DNA from: a virus
IMG/VR virus record: IMGVR_UViG_3300048091_000081
Location: 1 to 22,084 of that record
Strand: one strand, 5' to 3'
Length of the DNA: 22,084 nt
Shown here one piece after another: positions 1 through 6,145 of this stretch. The position numbers and the translations under genes were made by a program. The notes under the pieces are model-generated. The model was not told where the DNA came from. It searched no databases and saw only the letters and a list, made by a program, of their open reading frames with translations. Each line of letters opens with the position of its first letter. Position 1 is the first letter of the stretch.

Positions 1-471
1 GGCGGGGCAACGCGGTTTCAGAAGGGGCATTCGACCTGGAACAAAGGCTTGAAGGGCGTCGTCGGTACGCAGCCAGCCTGTCGCGCGACCCAGTTCCGCG
101 CCGGCCAAATGCCGCATAACACCCAGCCGATCGGCAGCTGCCGCCTGGACAGGGATGGAACGCTTCAGCGCAAGATCAGCAACGACAAGGGTAGCAACAG
201 CAAGCGTTGGAGGGGCGTGCACGAACTGGTCTGGATCGAAGCGAACGGCCCGGTCCCGCCTAAGCACATCGTCGTGTTCAAACCGGGCATGCGCACCGCC
301 GAGCTCGATGAGATCACGCTCGAGCGAGTCGAGTGCATCAGTCTCGCCGAGAACATGAAGCGCAACACGCGCCACAACCTGCCGCCCGAGCTTAATGAAG
401 TCATCCAGCTGCGCGCGGTACTGACCCGACAAATCAACAAGAGAGCGAAACATGGCCAAGAAAAACATTGA
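1..471 (+). CDS. HNH endonuclease-like phage protein, 5' end cut by window edge
   Basis: The frame is open from the first base, so the true start lies upstream. The visible part begins with a K-G-H-x-x-W-N-K-G motif, followed by a second F-x-x-G-Q-x-P-H-N motif near base 95. These paired motifs typify the linker of phage HNH proteins related to the HNH_3 group. The middle holds V-H-E-L-V-W and G-P-V-P-P-K-H-I-V-V-F, which match the HNH core, and the tail ends R-N-T-R-H-N-L-P-P-E-L, as is common in this family. It probably nicks or cuts DNA, perhaps as a homing or recombination-associated nuclease; its target cannot be read from the sequence. Its 3' end overlaps the next gene by 20 bases. A TTG at 49 is in frame, but homologous-looking residues upstream argue that it is internal. 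Family call is strong; function is inferred. Confidence 0.8.
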   Translation, partial: GGATRFQKGHSTWNKGLKGVVGTQPACRATQFRAGQMPHNTQPIGSCRLDRDGTLQRKISNDKGSNSKRWRGVHELVWIEANGPVPPKHIVVFKPGMRTAELDEITLERVECISLAENMKRNTRHNLPPELNEVIQLRAVLTRQINKRAKHGQEKH

Positions 472-700
472 TGACCTGCGCGAGCTTCTGTTCGAGACGA
501 TCGAGGGCGTCAAGGCTGGAAAGATCGATGTAGAGCGAGCCAAGATGATCGGCGATCTGTCCCAGGTGATGGTGAACTCGGCAAAGGTCGAGGTCGAATA
601 CGCCAAGGCGACTGGCGGCACCGGTAGCGAATTCCTCGATAAGCGTCCGGATCTGCCGCGCGGTATCACTGGCACCCGCACGCACCGACTTGTCGGTTAA
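452..700 (+). CDS. Conserved-type small phage protein, unknown function
   Basis: An 82-residue protein that starts inside the end of the HNH gene, with a GAGAGCG ribosome-binding stretch just upstream. It is mostly helical: a charged N-terminal helix (residues 5-30) and a second helix carrying I-D-V-E-R-A-K-M-I-G-D-L-S-Q, followed by V-N-S-A-K-V-E-V-E-Y. The pattern of short helices around A-K-x-I-x-D-x-x-Q and A-K-V-E-V resembles small proteins that often sit in early operons of proteobacterial phages. No enzyme motif, signal peptide or membrane segment is visible. It is probably made with the HNH protein from one transcript. Function unknown; the coding call is supported by the overlap, composition and RBS. 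Confidence 0.8.
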   Translation: MAKKNIDDLRELLFETIEGVKAGKIDVERAKMIGDLSQVMVNSAKVEVEYAKATGGTGSEFLDKRPDLPRGITGTRTHRLVG

Positions 701-710
701 GAGGCGTGCC

Positions 711-824
711 ATGACCTACATCCGCCACTCCGCCCCTCGCTGCATCGCATGCGGCCGTCCACAAGGCCGCGCACACGCACCTGACTGCTGGGTTGCAAAA
801 GTCACTATTCGGAGGGTCGCATGA
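711..824 (+). CDS. 37-aa cysteine-containing small protein
   Basis: A short ORF with a GAGG ribosome-binding site about eight bases upstream. Its stop overlaps the ATG of the next gene (ATGA at 821-824), the same coupling used elsewhere in this operon. It contains C-I-A-C-G followed by a histidine and a third cysteine (H-A-P-D-C), a possible small zinc-binding knuckle. It fills a gap that would otherwise be the only untranslated stretch here. No family is recognised. It could instead be a leader peptide that couples translation of the downstream gene. Confidence 0.55.
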   Translation: MTYIRHSAPRCIACGRPQGRAHAPDCWVAKVTIRRVA

Positions 825-1255
825 CCGCCAAACCAAAATTCTATGTCCCGAGCAAAGGCACGGCAGCGCGGCTGGCTGCTGAGCATTTGCTCAAGACCGG
901 TCCCGCAACGGAAGCCGAACTCTGCGCCGCGGTTGACTTGGGGTGCGCGCCGTACAAGCGCGCCGAGAAGCTGCAGCGTGCCGTCAGCACAGGCGTACTG
1001 ACGCACGGCCCAGATGGCAAGCTTGATTGCGCCCCGCCGCTTCGTGCTTGGTTCGAAAACCAGGAGCGTGCGCAGGAGGACTCGAAGCCGATCGGCGAGA
1101 TCACGCCGGCGCAGTACCGCCCGAGCGTGTTCGCAAGCCAGGGCATCAGCAAGAAGAACATCCCGAACAGCCGCGGCACCCGCTCGGATATTCCGTCTTG
1201 GTCGCAGCGCCCGGAGGGATTCGGATTCAAGAACATCGCCGGGAGCCAGTCGTGA
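821..1255 (+). CDS. Hypothetical early phage protein
   Basis: A 144-residue protein with a clear GGAGGG ribosome-binding site. Residues about 10-70 read like a winged-helix or helix-turn-helix fold: A-A-R-L-A-A-E-H-L-L, then A-T-E-A-E-L-C-A-A-V-D-L, then a helix with Y-K-R-A-E-K-L-Q-R-A-V and a short strand-like turn G-V-L-T-H-G-P-D-G-K-L. This suggests DNA binding, but I do not recognise a named family. The C-terminal half is polar and probably disordered, rich in S, R and P. The upstream neighbour overlaps by ATGA. It could be an early regulator; that is inference from the fold-like pattern only. Confidence 0.7.
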   Translation: MTAKPKFYVPSKGTAARLAAEHLLKTGPATEAELCAAVDLGCAPYKRAEKLQRAVSTGVLTHGPDGKLDCAPPLRAWFENQERAQEDSKPIGEITPAQYRPSVFASQGISKKNIPNSRGTRSDIPSWSQRPEGFGFKNIAGSQS

Positions 1256-1272
1256 AACTCGGCACTATGGCG

Positions 1273-1533
1273 TCAGGCTGCCGGGCCAAGTGCCTCGTCA
1301 ACCTTGGCCGTGGCGACTCTGGTGGCCGTGTTTTGGGCATCAGCTTCGTTGTCCTGCAGGTCGCCGACCGACCCGCGAAGCGTCTCGGCACCTTCTTTCC
1401 ACGCCCGGAAGTGGCTCATCCACTTGCCTTGGTTGGAGCGCGCCGGGGTGATGGCCCATTCGATGGTGTAGCCCCTGTATTTCTCCAAAAGCATTGTGTA
1501 GACGATGTCCTTCGGCTCGGCGTCGTTGCGCAT
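1273..1533 (-). CDS. Leftward small gene inside the rightward early operon, unknown
   Basis: This 86-residue ORF runs against all its neighbours. It is supported by a near-ideal ribosome-binding site (AAGGAG, seven bases before the ATG at 1533) and by protein-like composition, with Y-R-G-Y-T-I-E-W-A-I and W-M-S-H-F-R-A-W-K-E-G in the first half. The sense strand here has no convincing gene. Residues 17-50 look like a small beta-sheet domain; the C-terminal third is alanine- and aspartate-rich. No promoter stands out upstream on the minus strand. Rightward early transcripts would be antisense to it, so it may be expressed only when the early operon is off. Function unknown. Confidence 0.7.
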   Translation of the reverse strand: MRNDAEPKDIVYTMLLEKYRGYTIEWAITPARSNQGKWMSHFRAWKEGAETLRGSVGDLQDNEADAQNTATRVATAKVDEALGPAA

Positions 1534-1565
1534 GGTTTGTCTCCTTATAAAGAAGGAATCGTAAC

Positions 1566-2117
1566 ATGCTGAGCCGCTCGCCCTTTAAGCCAGGCAAGCC
1601 ACTTCAGCGCAAGACGCCGATGTCTCGCGGCAGCGGGTTCAAGACCCCGGCCGCCGGCGCCGACCTGCTGCGCGTAGCTGCAGGCCAGAAGAAAGCCGCG
1701 TTCCCGCGAAACCGGGGACTGAAGCCAACGAAGCTTCCGAAGCCGATGAAGTCGCGAGGGATGAAAGGCCGCCCGCCGACTGCGGAGGAAGCGCGCTTCA
1801 TGGACAAGATGGGACAGCTGCCGTGCATCGCCTGCCTGAAAGACGGCTGGACGAACCACGTCATCAGCTTGCACCACATAGACGGGCGGACGAAGCCTGG
1901 CGCGCACTTCGTGGTCTTGCCTTTATGCGCGGAACACCATCAGCAGGACGACAGCGACGTCCGCCAGCGAATCAGCGTGCACGGCCACAAAAAGCCGTTC
2001 GTGGCGCGCTACGGCACCGAGCTGGAACTGCTGGCGGAGTGCATTTCCTTAATCGAAAACGAGGCAATGACGGCGGCCGCCGGCGCAGGCCTCAAACAAA
2101 CCAATATGGAGGCATGA
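1566..2117 (+). CDS. ref: Ref-family RecA-dependent endonuclease (HNH type)
   Basis: A 183-residue protein with a basic, probably disordered N-terminus (residues 1-70, many K, R and P) and a compact C-terminal nuclease domain. The domain shows C-I-A-C-L near residue 87, then L-H-H-I-D-G-R, then P-L-C-A-E-H-H, a zinc-bound HNH arrangement typical of the Ref group (P1 Ref, RecA-dep_nuc). Members of this family cut DNA where RecA forms a filament or D-loop and raise recombination frequency. The basic tail fits the DNA- and RecA-filament-binding arm known for P1 Ref. A GGAAT ribosome-binding stretch precedes the ATG, and the stop overlaps the next gene's ATG. With RusA downstream, it points to an early recombination module. 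Family assignment is firm; activity is inferred. Confidence 0.87.
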   Translation: MLSRSPFKPGKPLQRKTPMSRGSGFKTPAAGADLLRVAAGQKKAAFPRNRGLKPTKLPKPMKSRGMKGRPPTAEEARFMDKMGQLPCIACLKDGWTNHVISLHHIDGRTKPGAHFVVLPLCAEHHQQDDSDVRQRISVHGHKKPFVARYGTELELLAECISLIENEAMTAAAGAGLKQTNMEA

Positions 2118-2260
2118 AGATGGGTGCATTTTGTGTTTTTGGCGTGAGTCGTCAGGTTTGCCGCAAGCTGGCCGAGAAGAGCGTTCCGACCCACTGCCCT
2201 GAGTTGAGGCGCGAACTGACGGCCCCTGAATGGGGGGGGGCGAGTGATGGCCGAGGCTAA
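2114..2260 (+). CDS. 48-aa small phage protein
   Basis: The ATG overlaps the stop of the Ref gene (ATGA), with a TGGAGG ribosome-binding site directly upstream. The start resembles small phage proteins that carry V-S-R-Q-V-C-R-K-L-A, a short basic helix with a cysteine. The 3' end contains a run of nine G, and the reading frame continues 14 bases past the start codon of the next gene. Losing or gaining one G would change the last residues. No known function. The overlaps on both sides support it as a real gene. Confidence 0.55.
   Translation: MKMGAFCVFGVSRQVCRKLAEKSVPTHCPELRRELTAPEWGGASDGRG
2232..2240 (+). repeat. Run of nine G at a gene junction
   Basis: A homopolymer of nine guanines ends six bases before the ATG of the following gene and lies inside the end of the 48-aa gene. 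Such tracts slip during replication and are a known basis of phase variation; they are also prone to sequencing error. Here slippage would alter the C-terminus of the small protein and the distance to the next start, where the G run may itself act as the ribosome-binding site. Confidence 0.6.
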
Positions 2261-2522
2261 CCGTCTCTTCGAAGAATCGGAAAAGCAGGTGCGCATCTCG
2301 CCGGAGCTCGACGCGCCGCAGTTTTGCCGAGACTGGATCGCCGCATCCCCGGGTGACGTCAAGCTGACCCGCCTGATGTACCGCGGGCCGAAGATCGACA
2401 AGCACGGCGCCGTGGTGCTGAAGGATGGCGCTCCGGTTCTGACTTGGCTGCCATACGACGAGTCGGCCGTGTGGCCTCGCCCTTTCGGTGAGACCGCGCG
2501 GCAGGAGCTGGAGGTCGCATGA
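2247..2522 (+). CDS. Hypothetical early phage protein
   Basis: A 91-residue protein. GTG at 2244 and ATG at 2247 are both possible starts; I chose ATG because the M-A-E-A start is more typical and the G-rich tract gives a ribosome-binding site at suitable distance. It contains W-I-A-A-S-P-G-D-V-K-L-T-R-L-M-Y-R-G-P and a closing W-P-R-P-F-G-E. No catalytic motif, cysteine cluster or membrane segment is seen. Its stop overlaps the next ATG (ATGA). It lies between the Ref nuclease and a zinc-ribbon protein in the same operon. Family and function unknown. Confidence 0.7.
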   Translation: MAEANRLFEESEKQVRISPELDAPQFCRDWIAASPGDVKLTRLMYRGPKIDKHGAVVLKDGAPVLTWLPYDESAVWPRPFGETARQELEVA

Positions 2523-3124
2523 CTTCGCTCGGCCTACGCCTTGCCAAACCGCCAGTGTCGCCTCACGCGAACTTGGTGGCCGTCGAGCGCATCGGCGCCA
2601 ATAAGCAGGGAAGCGCAATCTGGCGCCTGGCGTGCACCTGCGGAAAGGTGCTGGAATCGGACGCCTACAAGATTAGGCAAGGCGGCGCTCACTGCCCCGA
2701 CTGTAACCCGCGTTACGCCGACCAGCAGGCGAAGAAGGTCCTTGACGTCCTGCCGGCGACCATCGACGAGATCGTTGCGAAGACCGGAATGACGCTGTAC
2801 CAGGTGAAGTTCCGGGTGGGTCAGATGGAGCCGACTCAATGCCATACCGGGAGGTGGAAGCGCGCCGGCAGTGAGGGCGGCTCCCACCAGCCGATCATCG
2901 TCGCCGGGCCCGGCCCGGATGTTCCGTGTCCTTTCAGGGCCAGGACGCCCGCCGAGACCAGCCGTCGCTACCGGAAGCGGGTCAAGAAGGCGATCGAGAA
3001 AGCGCTGATAACCGGAAAGGCTCCGGTTCGCTATGTGCGACTGGTCGCGCGCCGGCAGGCTGACGAGATGGCAGCACGAACCCGCGTGGCGCCACAAACC
3101 TGGGCGTCGGTACTCGGACTGTAA
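2519..3124 (+). CDS. Zinc-ribbon plus helix-turn-helix-like protein, unknown
   Basis: A 201-residue protein that begins in the stop of its neighbour. Residues about 38-62 contain C-T-C-G-K and, after 19 residues, C-P-D-C, a four-cysteine zinc ribbon. Residues about 72-105 read L-P-A-T-I-D-E-I-V-A-K-T-G-M followed by Y-Q-V-K-F-R-V, a pattern typical of a winged-helix recognition unit. The C-terminal third is very basic (R-R-Y-R-K-R-V-K-K-A), suggesting nucleic acid contact. It is probably a DNA-binding early protein; a regulatory or recombination role is possible. No named family is recognised with certainty. Confidence 0.7.
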   Translation: MTSLGLRLAKPPVSPHANLVAVERIGANKQGSAIWRLACTCGKVLESDAYKIRQGGAHCPDCNPRYADQQAKKVLDVLPATIDEIVAKTGMTLYQVKFRVGQMEPTQCHTGRWKRAGSEGGSHQPIIVAGPGPDVPCPFRARTPAETSRRYRKRVKKAIEKALITGKAPVRYVRLVARRQADEMAARTRVAPQTWASVLGL

Positions 3125-3130
3125 ATGGAT

Positions 3131-3145
3131 GCCGCTTGAAGCGGC
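3131..3145 (+). other. Stem-loop before the antirepressor gene
   Basis: The bases GCCGC and GCGGC flank a five-base loop (TTGAA) in the 38-base gap between the zinc-ribbon gene and the antirepressor. It is not followed by a T run, so it is unlikely to terminate transcription. It might affect translation of the antirepressor, whose AGGAG ribosome-binding site lies just downstream. Confidence 0.4.
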
Positions 3146-3162
3146 GCTGTTAGGAGATTGAT

Positions 3163-3945
3163 ATGGGAAGCATTCTGACTTTGCAAAACACCTCAAGCGG
3201 CGTCGGGCTGATGCCTTTCCAGTTTGAGGGGCGCCAGGTGCGCGCTAGCATCGATGACGATGGCACGGCATGGTTCGTCGCGCAGGACGCCTGCGAAGTG
3301 CTGGACATCGGCACCGACCAAACGCGTCGACTGGATGCTGATGAAAAGGGTCTGCGTTCAATACAGACCCCCAGCGGTGCCCAGCAAATGGTCGTCGTGA
3401 ATGAACCCGGTCTTTATGCCCTCGTTTTTGGCAGTAGGAAGCCGGAGGCCAAGGCATTCAAAAGGTGGATCAGGCATGAGGTGCTGCCAGCGATCCGCAA
3501 GACCGGGACGTACTCGCTGCCCGCCGGCCCGATCCTGCCGAAGTCTTTCGCGGAGGCTTTGCGCCTGGCGGCCGACCAGCAAGAAACCATCGAGGCGCAG
3601 GCCGCGGAACTCGCCGCCGCGGCGCCGGCCGTGGAGTTCGTCGGTCGCTACGTCGACTCGACGGGCCTAAAGGGATTTCGCCAGGTCGCGAAGCTGCTGG
3701 GCGCCAAAGAGAACCTGTTCCGCGACTTCCTCATCGAGGAGAAGATCCTGTACCGCCTGAACGGTGAGCTGACCCCGCACTCGCAGCACATCGACGCCGG
3801 CCGCTTCTGCGTCAAGGCTGGCACTGCGGAGAACAGCGGCCATGCGTTCAACTCGGCGCGCTTTACACCTAAAGGGGTGAATTGGGTGGCGGGTGAGTGG
3901 GCAAGGTGGCAACTGAAGCAGCGCGGGGAGGGCGCCCATGTGTGA
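3163..3945 (+). CDS. ant: Phage antirepressor, BRO-N plus KilAC domains
   Basis: A 260-residue protein with an AGGAG ribosome-binding site seven bases before the ATG. Residues about 17-115 form a BRO-N domain: F-E-G-R-Q-V-R, W-F-V-A-Q-D-A-C-E-V-L, V-N-E-P-G-L-Y-A-L-V-F-G-S-R-K-P-E-A-K-A-F-K-R-W and V-L-P-A-I-R-K-T-G. A helical linker (residues 128-152) leads to a KilAC domain (about 150-250) with F-R-Q-V-A-K-L-L-G and a second DNA-binding helix set. Proteins with this pair of domains act as antirepressors, lifting lysogenic repression, or as DNA-binding regulators. The length matches the family. It overlaps the next gene by eight bases. The repressor it would act on is not in the window. Confidence 0.92.
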   Translation: MGSILTLQNTSSGVGLMPFQFEGRQVRASIDDDGTAWFVAQDACEVLDIGTDQTRRLDADEKGLRSIQTPSGAQQMVVVNEPGLYALVFGSRKPEAKAFKRWIRHEVLPAIRKTGTYSLPAGPILPKSFAEALRLAADQQETIEAQAAELAAAAPAVEFVGRYVDSTGLKGFRQVAKLLGAKENLFRDFLIEEKILYRLNGELTPHSQHIDAGRFCVKAGTAENSGHAFNSARFTPKGVNWVAGEWARWQLKQRGEGAHV

Positions 3946-4447
3946 CCTCTCTAAGCTGCGCGAACTGGCGCAATCATCAGCGGAAGTCACCCTCGACTCG
4001 AAGACGCTGAACGAACTGCTAGATCTAGCTGAAAGCATTCCTGTGCAACTGGTGCCGAAGAAGGAGAGGCGCGAGCAGAAGCCGGGCGACAAGGAAGACG
4101 AGGAGTGCGCACGCTGGATGTTCGAAGTGATGCGCGACCTGAACCCGACCGCTAATGAGCCTAATTTCAAGACCTGGGCGCGTGACGTGCGACTAATTCG
4201 AGAATGTGACGGACGGACGCTCAAGGAGATCGGCGGCCTATTTCGATGGGCGCAGAAGGATTCGTTCTGGTGCGCCAACATCCTGTCGCCGGCCAAGCTA
4301 CGGAAGCAATGGGACACGCTGGTGATGCAGCGCCGCCGCGCAGAGCTGTCGGCCCAGCCGGCAGAGCCGAAGCAGCTCGGCAAGCAGGGGCAGGCCACCG
4401 CCCAGAACGCGCAACGCTGGTTGGAGGAGCATGGCCATGCAGCCTAA
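3938..4447 (+). CDS. Replication protein O-like (helicase-loader-type C-terminal domain)
   Basis: A 169-residue protein with a GGGGAGGG ribosome-binding site. The N-terminal third is acidic/basic and likely flexible. Residues about 75-135 hold the part I recognise: W-A-R-D-V-R-L-I-R-E, D-G-R-T-L-K-E-I, L-F-R-W-A-Q-K-D-S-F-W and N-I-L-S-P-A-K-L-R-K-Q-W-D. That is the conserved C-terminal signature shared by many phage replication O-type proteins, which recruit helicase or organise the origin. The usual N-terminal origin-binding winged helix is absent, so the protein is short for a full O. The next gene overlaps its 3' end and probably works with it. Role in replication is inferred from the family signature. 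Confidence 0.7.
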   Translation: MCDLSKLRELAQSSAEVTLDSKTLNELLDLAESIPVQLVPKKERREQKPGDKEDEECARWMFEVMRDLNPTANEPNFKTWARDVRLIRECDGRTLKEIGGLFRWAQKDSFWCANILSPAKLRKQWDTLVMQRRRAELSAQPAEPKQLGKQGQATAQNAQRWLEEHGHAA

Positions 4448-5066
4448 TGATCGCAAAAACTTTGTGACGCTCATCACAGGAATTGCGGATTACTACCGCG
4501 CCGAGCTCTCGATCACGGCCATCAGCCTGTACTGGGAAGGCCTGAAGCAGTACGACCTGTCGGCGATCGAGCGCGCACTGTGGCAGCACACCCAAAGCCC
4601 AGACAACGGGCAGTTCATGCCGAAGATCGCAGACGTCACGAAGGTGCTGCAGGGGCGGACCGAGGATCAGGCGCAGTTGGCCTGGTCGAAGGTTGACCGC
4701 GCAGTCCGGCAGGTGGGGCCTCACGCCGACGTCGCCTTCGATGACCCGATCATCCACCGCGTGCTGGCAGATATGGGTGGCTGGGTTCCGATGTGCTCTC
4801 ACGACGACGATGGTTGGCCCTTCGTGGCGAAGGAGTTCATCACTCGCTACCGCGGCTTCAGGATCTCGGGGCAGGCCCCCGACTACCCGCGCTACCTGCT
4901 CGGCTGCGCTAGCACGCACAACACCGCCAGCGGGCACGCTAAGCCATGCGTGCGCATGCTCGGAAACGTTGATATCACGCGCCAAGTGATCGAAGGCGGG
5001 CAGGCTGTGGTGCCCCTGCAGATCAGCTTCGGCCAGCCGCCGAGACTTCCAGGTAGCGCCACATGA
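4437..5066 (+). CDS. DUF6475-like phage replication-region protein
   Basis: A 209-residue protein overlapping the end of the O-like gene. ATG at 4431 and 4437 are both in frame; 4437 sits about nine bases after GGAGG and is preferred. Residues 1-65 read as helices with Y-Y-R-A-E-L-S, L-Y-W-E-G-L-K-Q-Y-D-L, I-E-R-A-L-W-Q-H and a hallmark G-Q-F-M-P-K-I-A-D-V, which match the DUF6475 pattern common beside phage replication genes. The C-terminal half holds W-P-F-V-A-K-E-F and Y-P-R-Y-L-L-G. No nuclease or ATPase motif is present. It is probably a partner in loading the replication machinery, judged from position only. Confidence 0.75.
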   Translation: MQPNDRKNFVTLITGIADYYRAELSITAISLYWEGLKQYDLSAIERALWQHTQSPDNGQFMPKIADVTKVLQGRTEDQAQLAWSKVDRAVRQVGPHADVAFDDPIIHRVLADMGGWVPMCSHDDDGWPFVAKEFITRYRGFRISGQAPDYPRYLLGCASTHNTASGHAKPCVRMLGNVDITRQVIEGGQAVVPLQISFGQPPRLPGSAT

Positions 5067-5338
5067 CGACTCAGATCCAAGACATCTGCGCCATGTGCAA
5101 GCACTTCAAGATGAAGGAATACCCAGAGCACGCCCGAGTAGGGCTCGGCCGGTGCATGGGATACGACGGCACCATGGCGCCGCTGATCAACCCGTTCGTG
5201 AACTGGGGCACGAAGGCGTGCAAGCGCTACGCCCGGCCGGCGAACAGGGCCGAGCGGGTTGATTGGGTCGAGAAACGCATGCAGAAAGAGCAATCGAAAG
5301 CAACATCAGCCGCAGTACCAACTAGGGAGAAGAAATGA
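5063..5338 (+). CDS. Small cysteine-motif (zinc-binding-like) phage protein
   Basis: A 91-residue protein whose ATG overlaps the previous stop (ATGA). It shows C-A-M-C-K-H-F near residue 9, R-C-M-G-Y-D near residue 31 and a further cysteine in K-A-C-K-R-Y near residue 54. This spacing is typical of small phage proteins with a four-cysteine metal site. The C-terminus is basic and glutamine/lysine-rich. The conserved H-F-K-x-K-E-Y-P-E-H-A motif suggests a preserved fold, but I know no function. It sits between replication genes and RusA. Confidence 0.75.
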   Translation: MTTQIQDICAMCKHFKMKEYPEHARVGLGRCMGYDGTMAPLINPFVNWGTKACKRYARPANRAERVDWVEKRMQKEQSKATSAAVPTREKK

Positions 5339-5421
5339 GGAAGTTCATTGCCTGGCTTGTTGCCAACTTCCGGCGCCTCGTCGTCGATGCTGCGATTGCG
5401 GAGCTGGAGGCGCGCGGATGA
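5335..5421 (+). CDS. 28-aa peptide bridging to RusA
   Basis: A tiny ORF joined by ATGA to both neighbours: its ATG lies in the stop of the zinc-binding gene and its stop in the ATG of rusA. An AGGGAGAAG ribosome-binding stretch precedes it. The first half is hydrophobic and basic (F-I-A-W-L-V-A-N-F-R-R-L-V-V), the second acidic, giving an amphipathic helix. It may be a real micropeptide or simply keep ribosomes moving into rusA. Confidence 0.55.
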   Translation: MRKFIAWLVANFRRLVVDAAIAELEARG

Positions 5422-5819
5422 TCGTCCTTGACCTGCCGTTCCCGAACCCGAAGCTGAACCCGAACCGCAATAAGGGGCATCACTGGGCCTCGACGTCGGC
5501 CCTGCGCAAGGCGGCTCGCACTAGCGCCTACGCACTCGCCCGGGTCGCGGCACTCGGTACGCCATGGTTCGGCATCGAGCGCCGTAAGGCCGACACGGTG
5601 CCGCTGGTGATCACGTTCATCCAGCCCGACCGGCGCCACCGCGATCGGGACAACCTGCTCGCCGCCTGTAAGCCGGCGCTCGACGGCGTAGCGGAGGCCC
5701 TGGAAATCAACGACAGCCAGTTCGACCCGGTGACCATTCGGCGCGAGTATGGGGCGAAGCCGGGCGGCGTGCGGATCGAGATCGGCGCCACGGCCGACCA
5801 GGCCAAGCAGGCGGCCTAA
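5418..5819 (+). CDS. rusA: RusA-family Holliday junction resolvase
   Basis: A 133-residue protein, the normal length for RusA. The start at 5418 is set by ATGA coupling and by the conserved opening L-P-F-P-N-P-K-L-N-P-N, followed by H-W, a basic patch, and F-I-Q-P-D-R-R-H-R-D-R-D-N-L-L-A-A-C-K-P-A-L-D-G. Those aspartates (D-x-D-N and L-D-G) are the metal-binding residues that cut four-way DNA junctions in RusA enzymes. The C-terminus contains the strand-forming G-G-V-R-I-E-I. It resolves Holliday junctions or branched replication products before packaging. It ends the early replication/recombination genes, followed by a stem-loop. The in-frame extension back to 5259 overlaps two genes and is not used. 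Confidence 0.92.
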   Translation: MIVLDLPFPNPKLNPNRNKGHHWASTSALRKAARTSAYALARVAALGTPWFGIERRKADTVPLVITFIQPDRRHRDRDNLLAACKPALDGVAEALEINDSQFDPVTIRREYGAKPGGVRIEIGATADQAKQAA

Positions 5820-5830
5820 GCCGACGGCAA

Positions 5831-5852
5831 GCCGCGCGCCGATCTGCGCGGC
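5831..5852 (+). other. GC-rich stem-loop after rusA
   Basis: A perfect seven-base-pair stem (GCCGCGC and GCGCGGC) with an eight-base loop lies 11 bases after the rusA stop. No T run follows, so it may pause or process RNA rather than terminate it. A GAAAGGATGAC ribosome-binding stretch for the next gene comes right after. Confidence 0.45.
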
Positions 5853-5868
5853 ACATCGAAAGGATGAC

Positions 5869-6045
5869 ATGACCGACGAAGACAAGCCCCGAGTGGCGCT
5901 GGCCCAAGCGGTGCGTGAACTGCGTGAGAACATCGCTGCACACATCGAGATCAACCAGCTGCAGGCCAAGATAACCAGGGCGAAGTACGCCGCGCTGATC
6001 AAAGAGGGCTTTACCGAGGCGCAGGCGCTTTTGCTCTGCAAATAG
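5869..6045 (+). CDS. 58-aa small phage protein
   Basis: Starts after an AAGGATG ribosome-binding stretch. The first 45 residues are one long charged helix with an A-x-x-x-L-R pattern; the end reads K-E-G-F-T-E-A-Q-A-L-L-L-C-K, a helix-turn-helix ending that recurs in small proteins near phage late-switch genes (the A-L-I-K-E-G-F-T-x-x-Q-A form). It may bind another protein. It lies between rusA and the Q-like gene. Function unknown. Confidence 0.7.
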   Translation: MTDEDKPRVALAQAVRELRENIAAHIEINQLQAKITRAKYAALIKEGFTEAQALLLCK

Positions 6046-6072
6046 TGCTGCAAATACGCGACGCCTTTCCAT

Positions 6073-6101
6073 TTGGCAAAGTTCGGGCAGGCAAGAAAAA
6101 T
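6073..6101 (+). promoter_or_regulatory. Possible promoter before the Q-like gene
   Basis: TTGGCA and AAAAAT are spaced by 17 bases in the 100-base gap before the gene at 6146. The second box matches the consensus in four of six positions. The gap is A/T-rich compared with its surroundings. A start site here would give the Q-like gene its own expression. Weak evidence. Confidence 0.3.
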
Positions 6102-6145
6102 ATGGTAGAGCTGATACATTGGCCTACCTTTTCTAGGAGCAACCC

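Noticed and set aside
1027-1572. Rightward 181-codon frame over the end of the 821 gene and the leftward gene
   Set aside because: Arginine- and proline-rich shadow without an own start signal; the leftward gene has much better support.
4221-4985. Leftward frame opposite the O-like and DUF6475-like genes
   Set aside because: GC-driven shadow; no ribosome-binding site and no motif.
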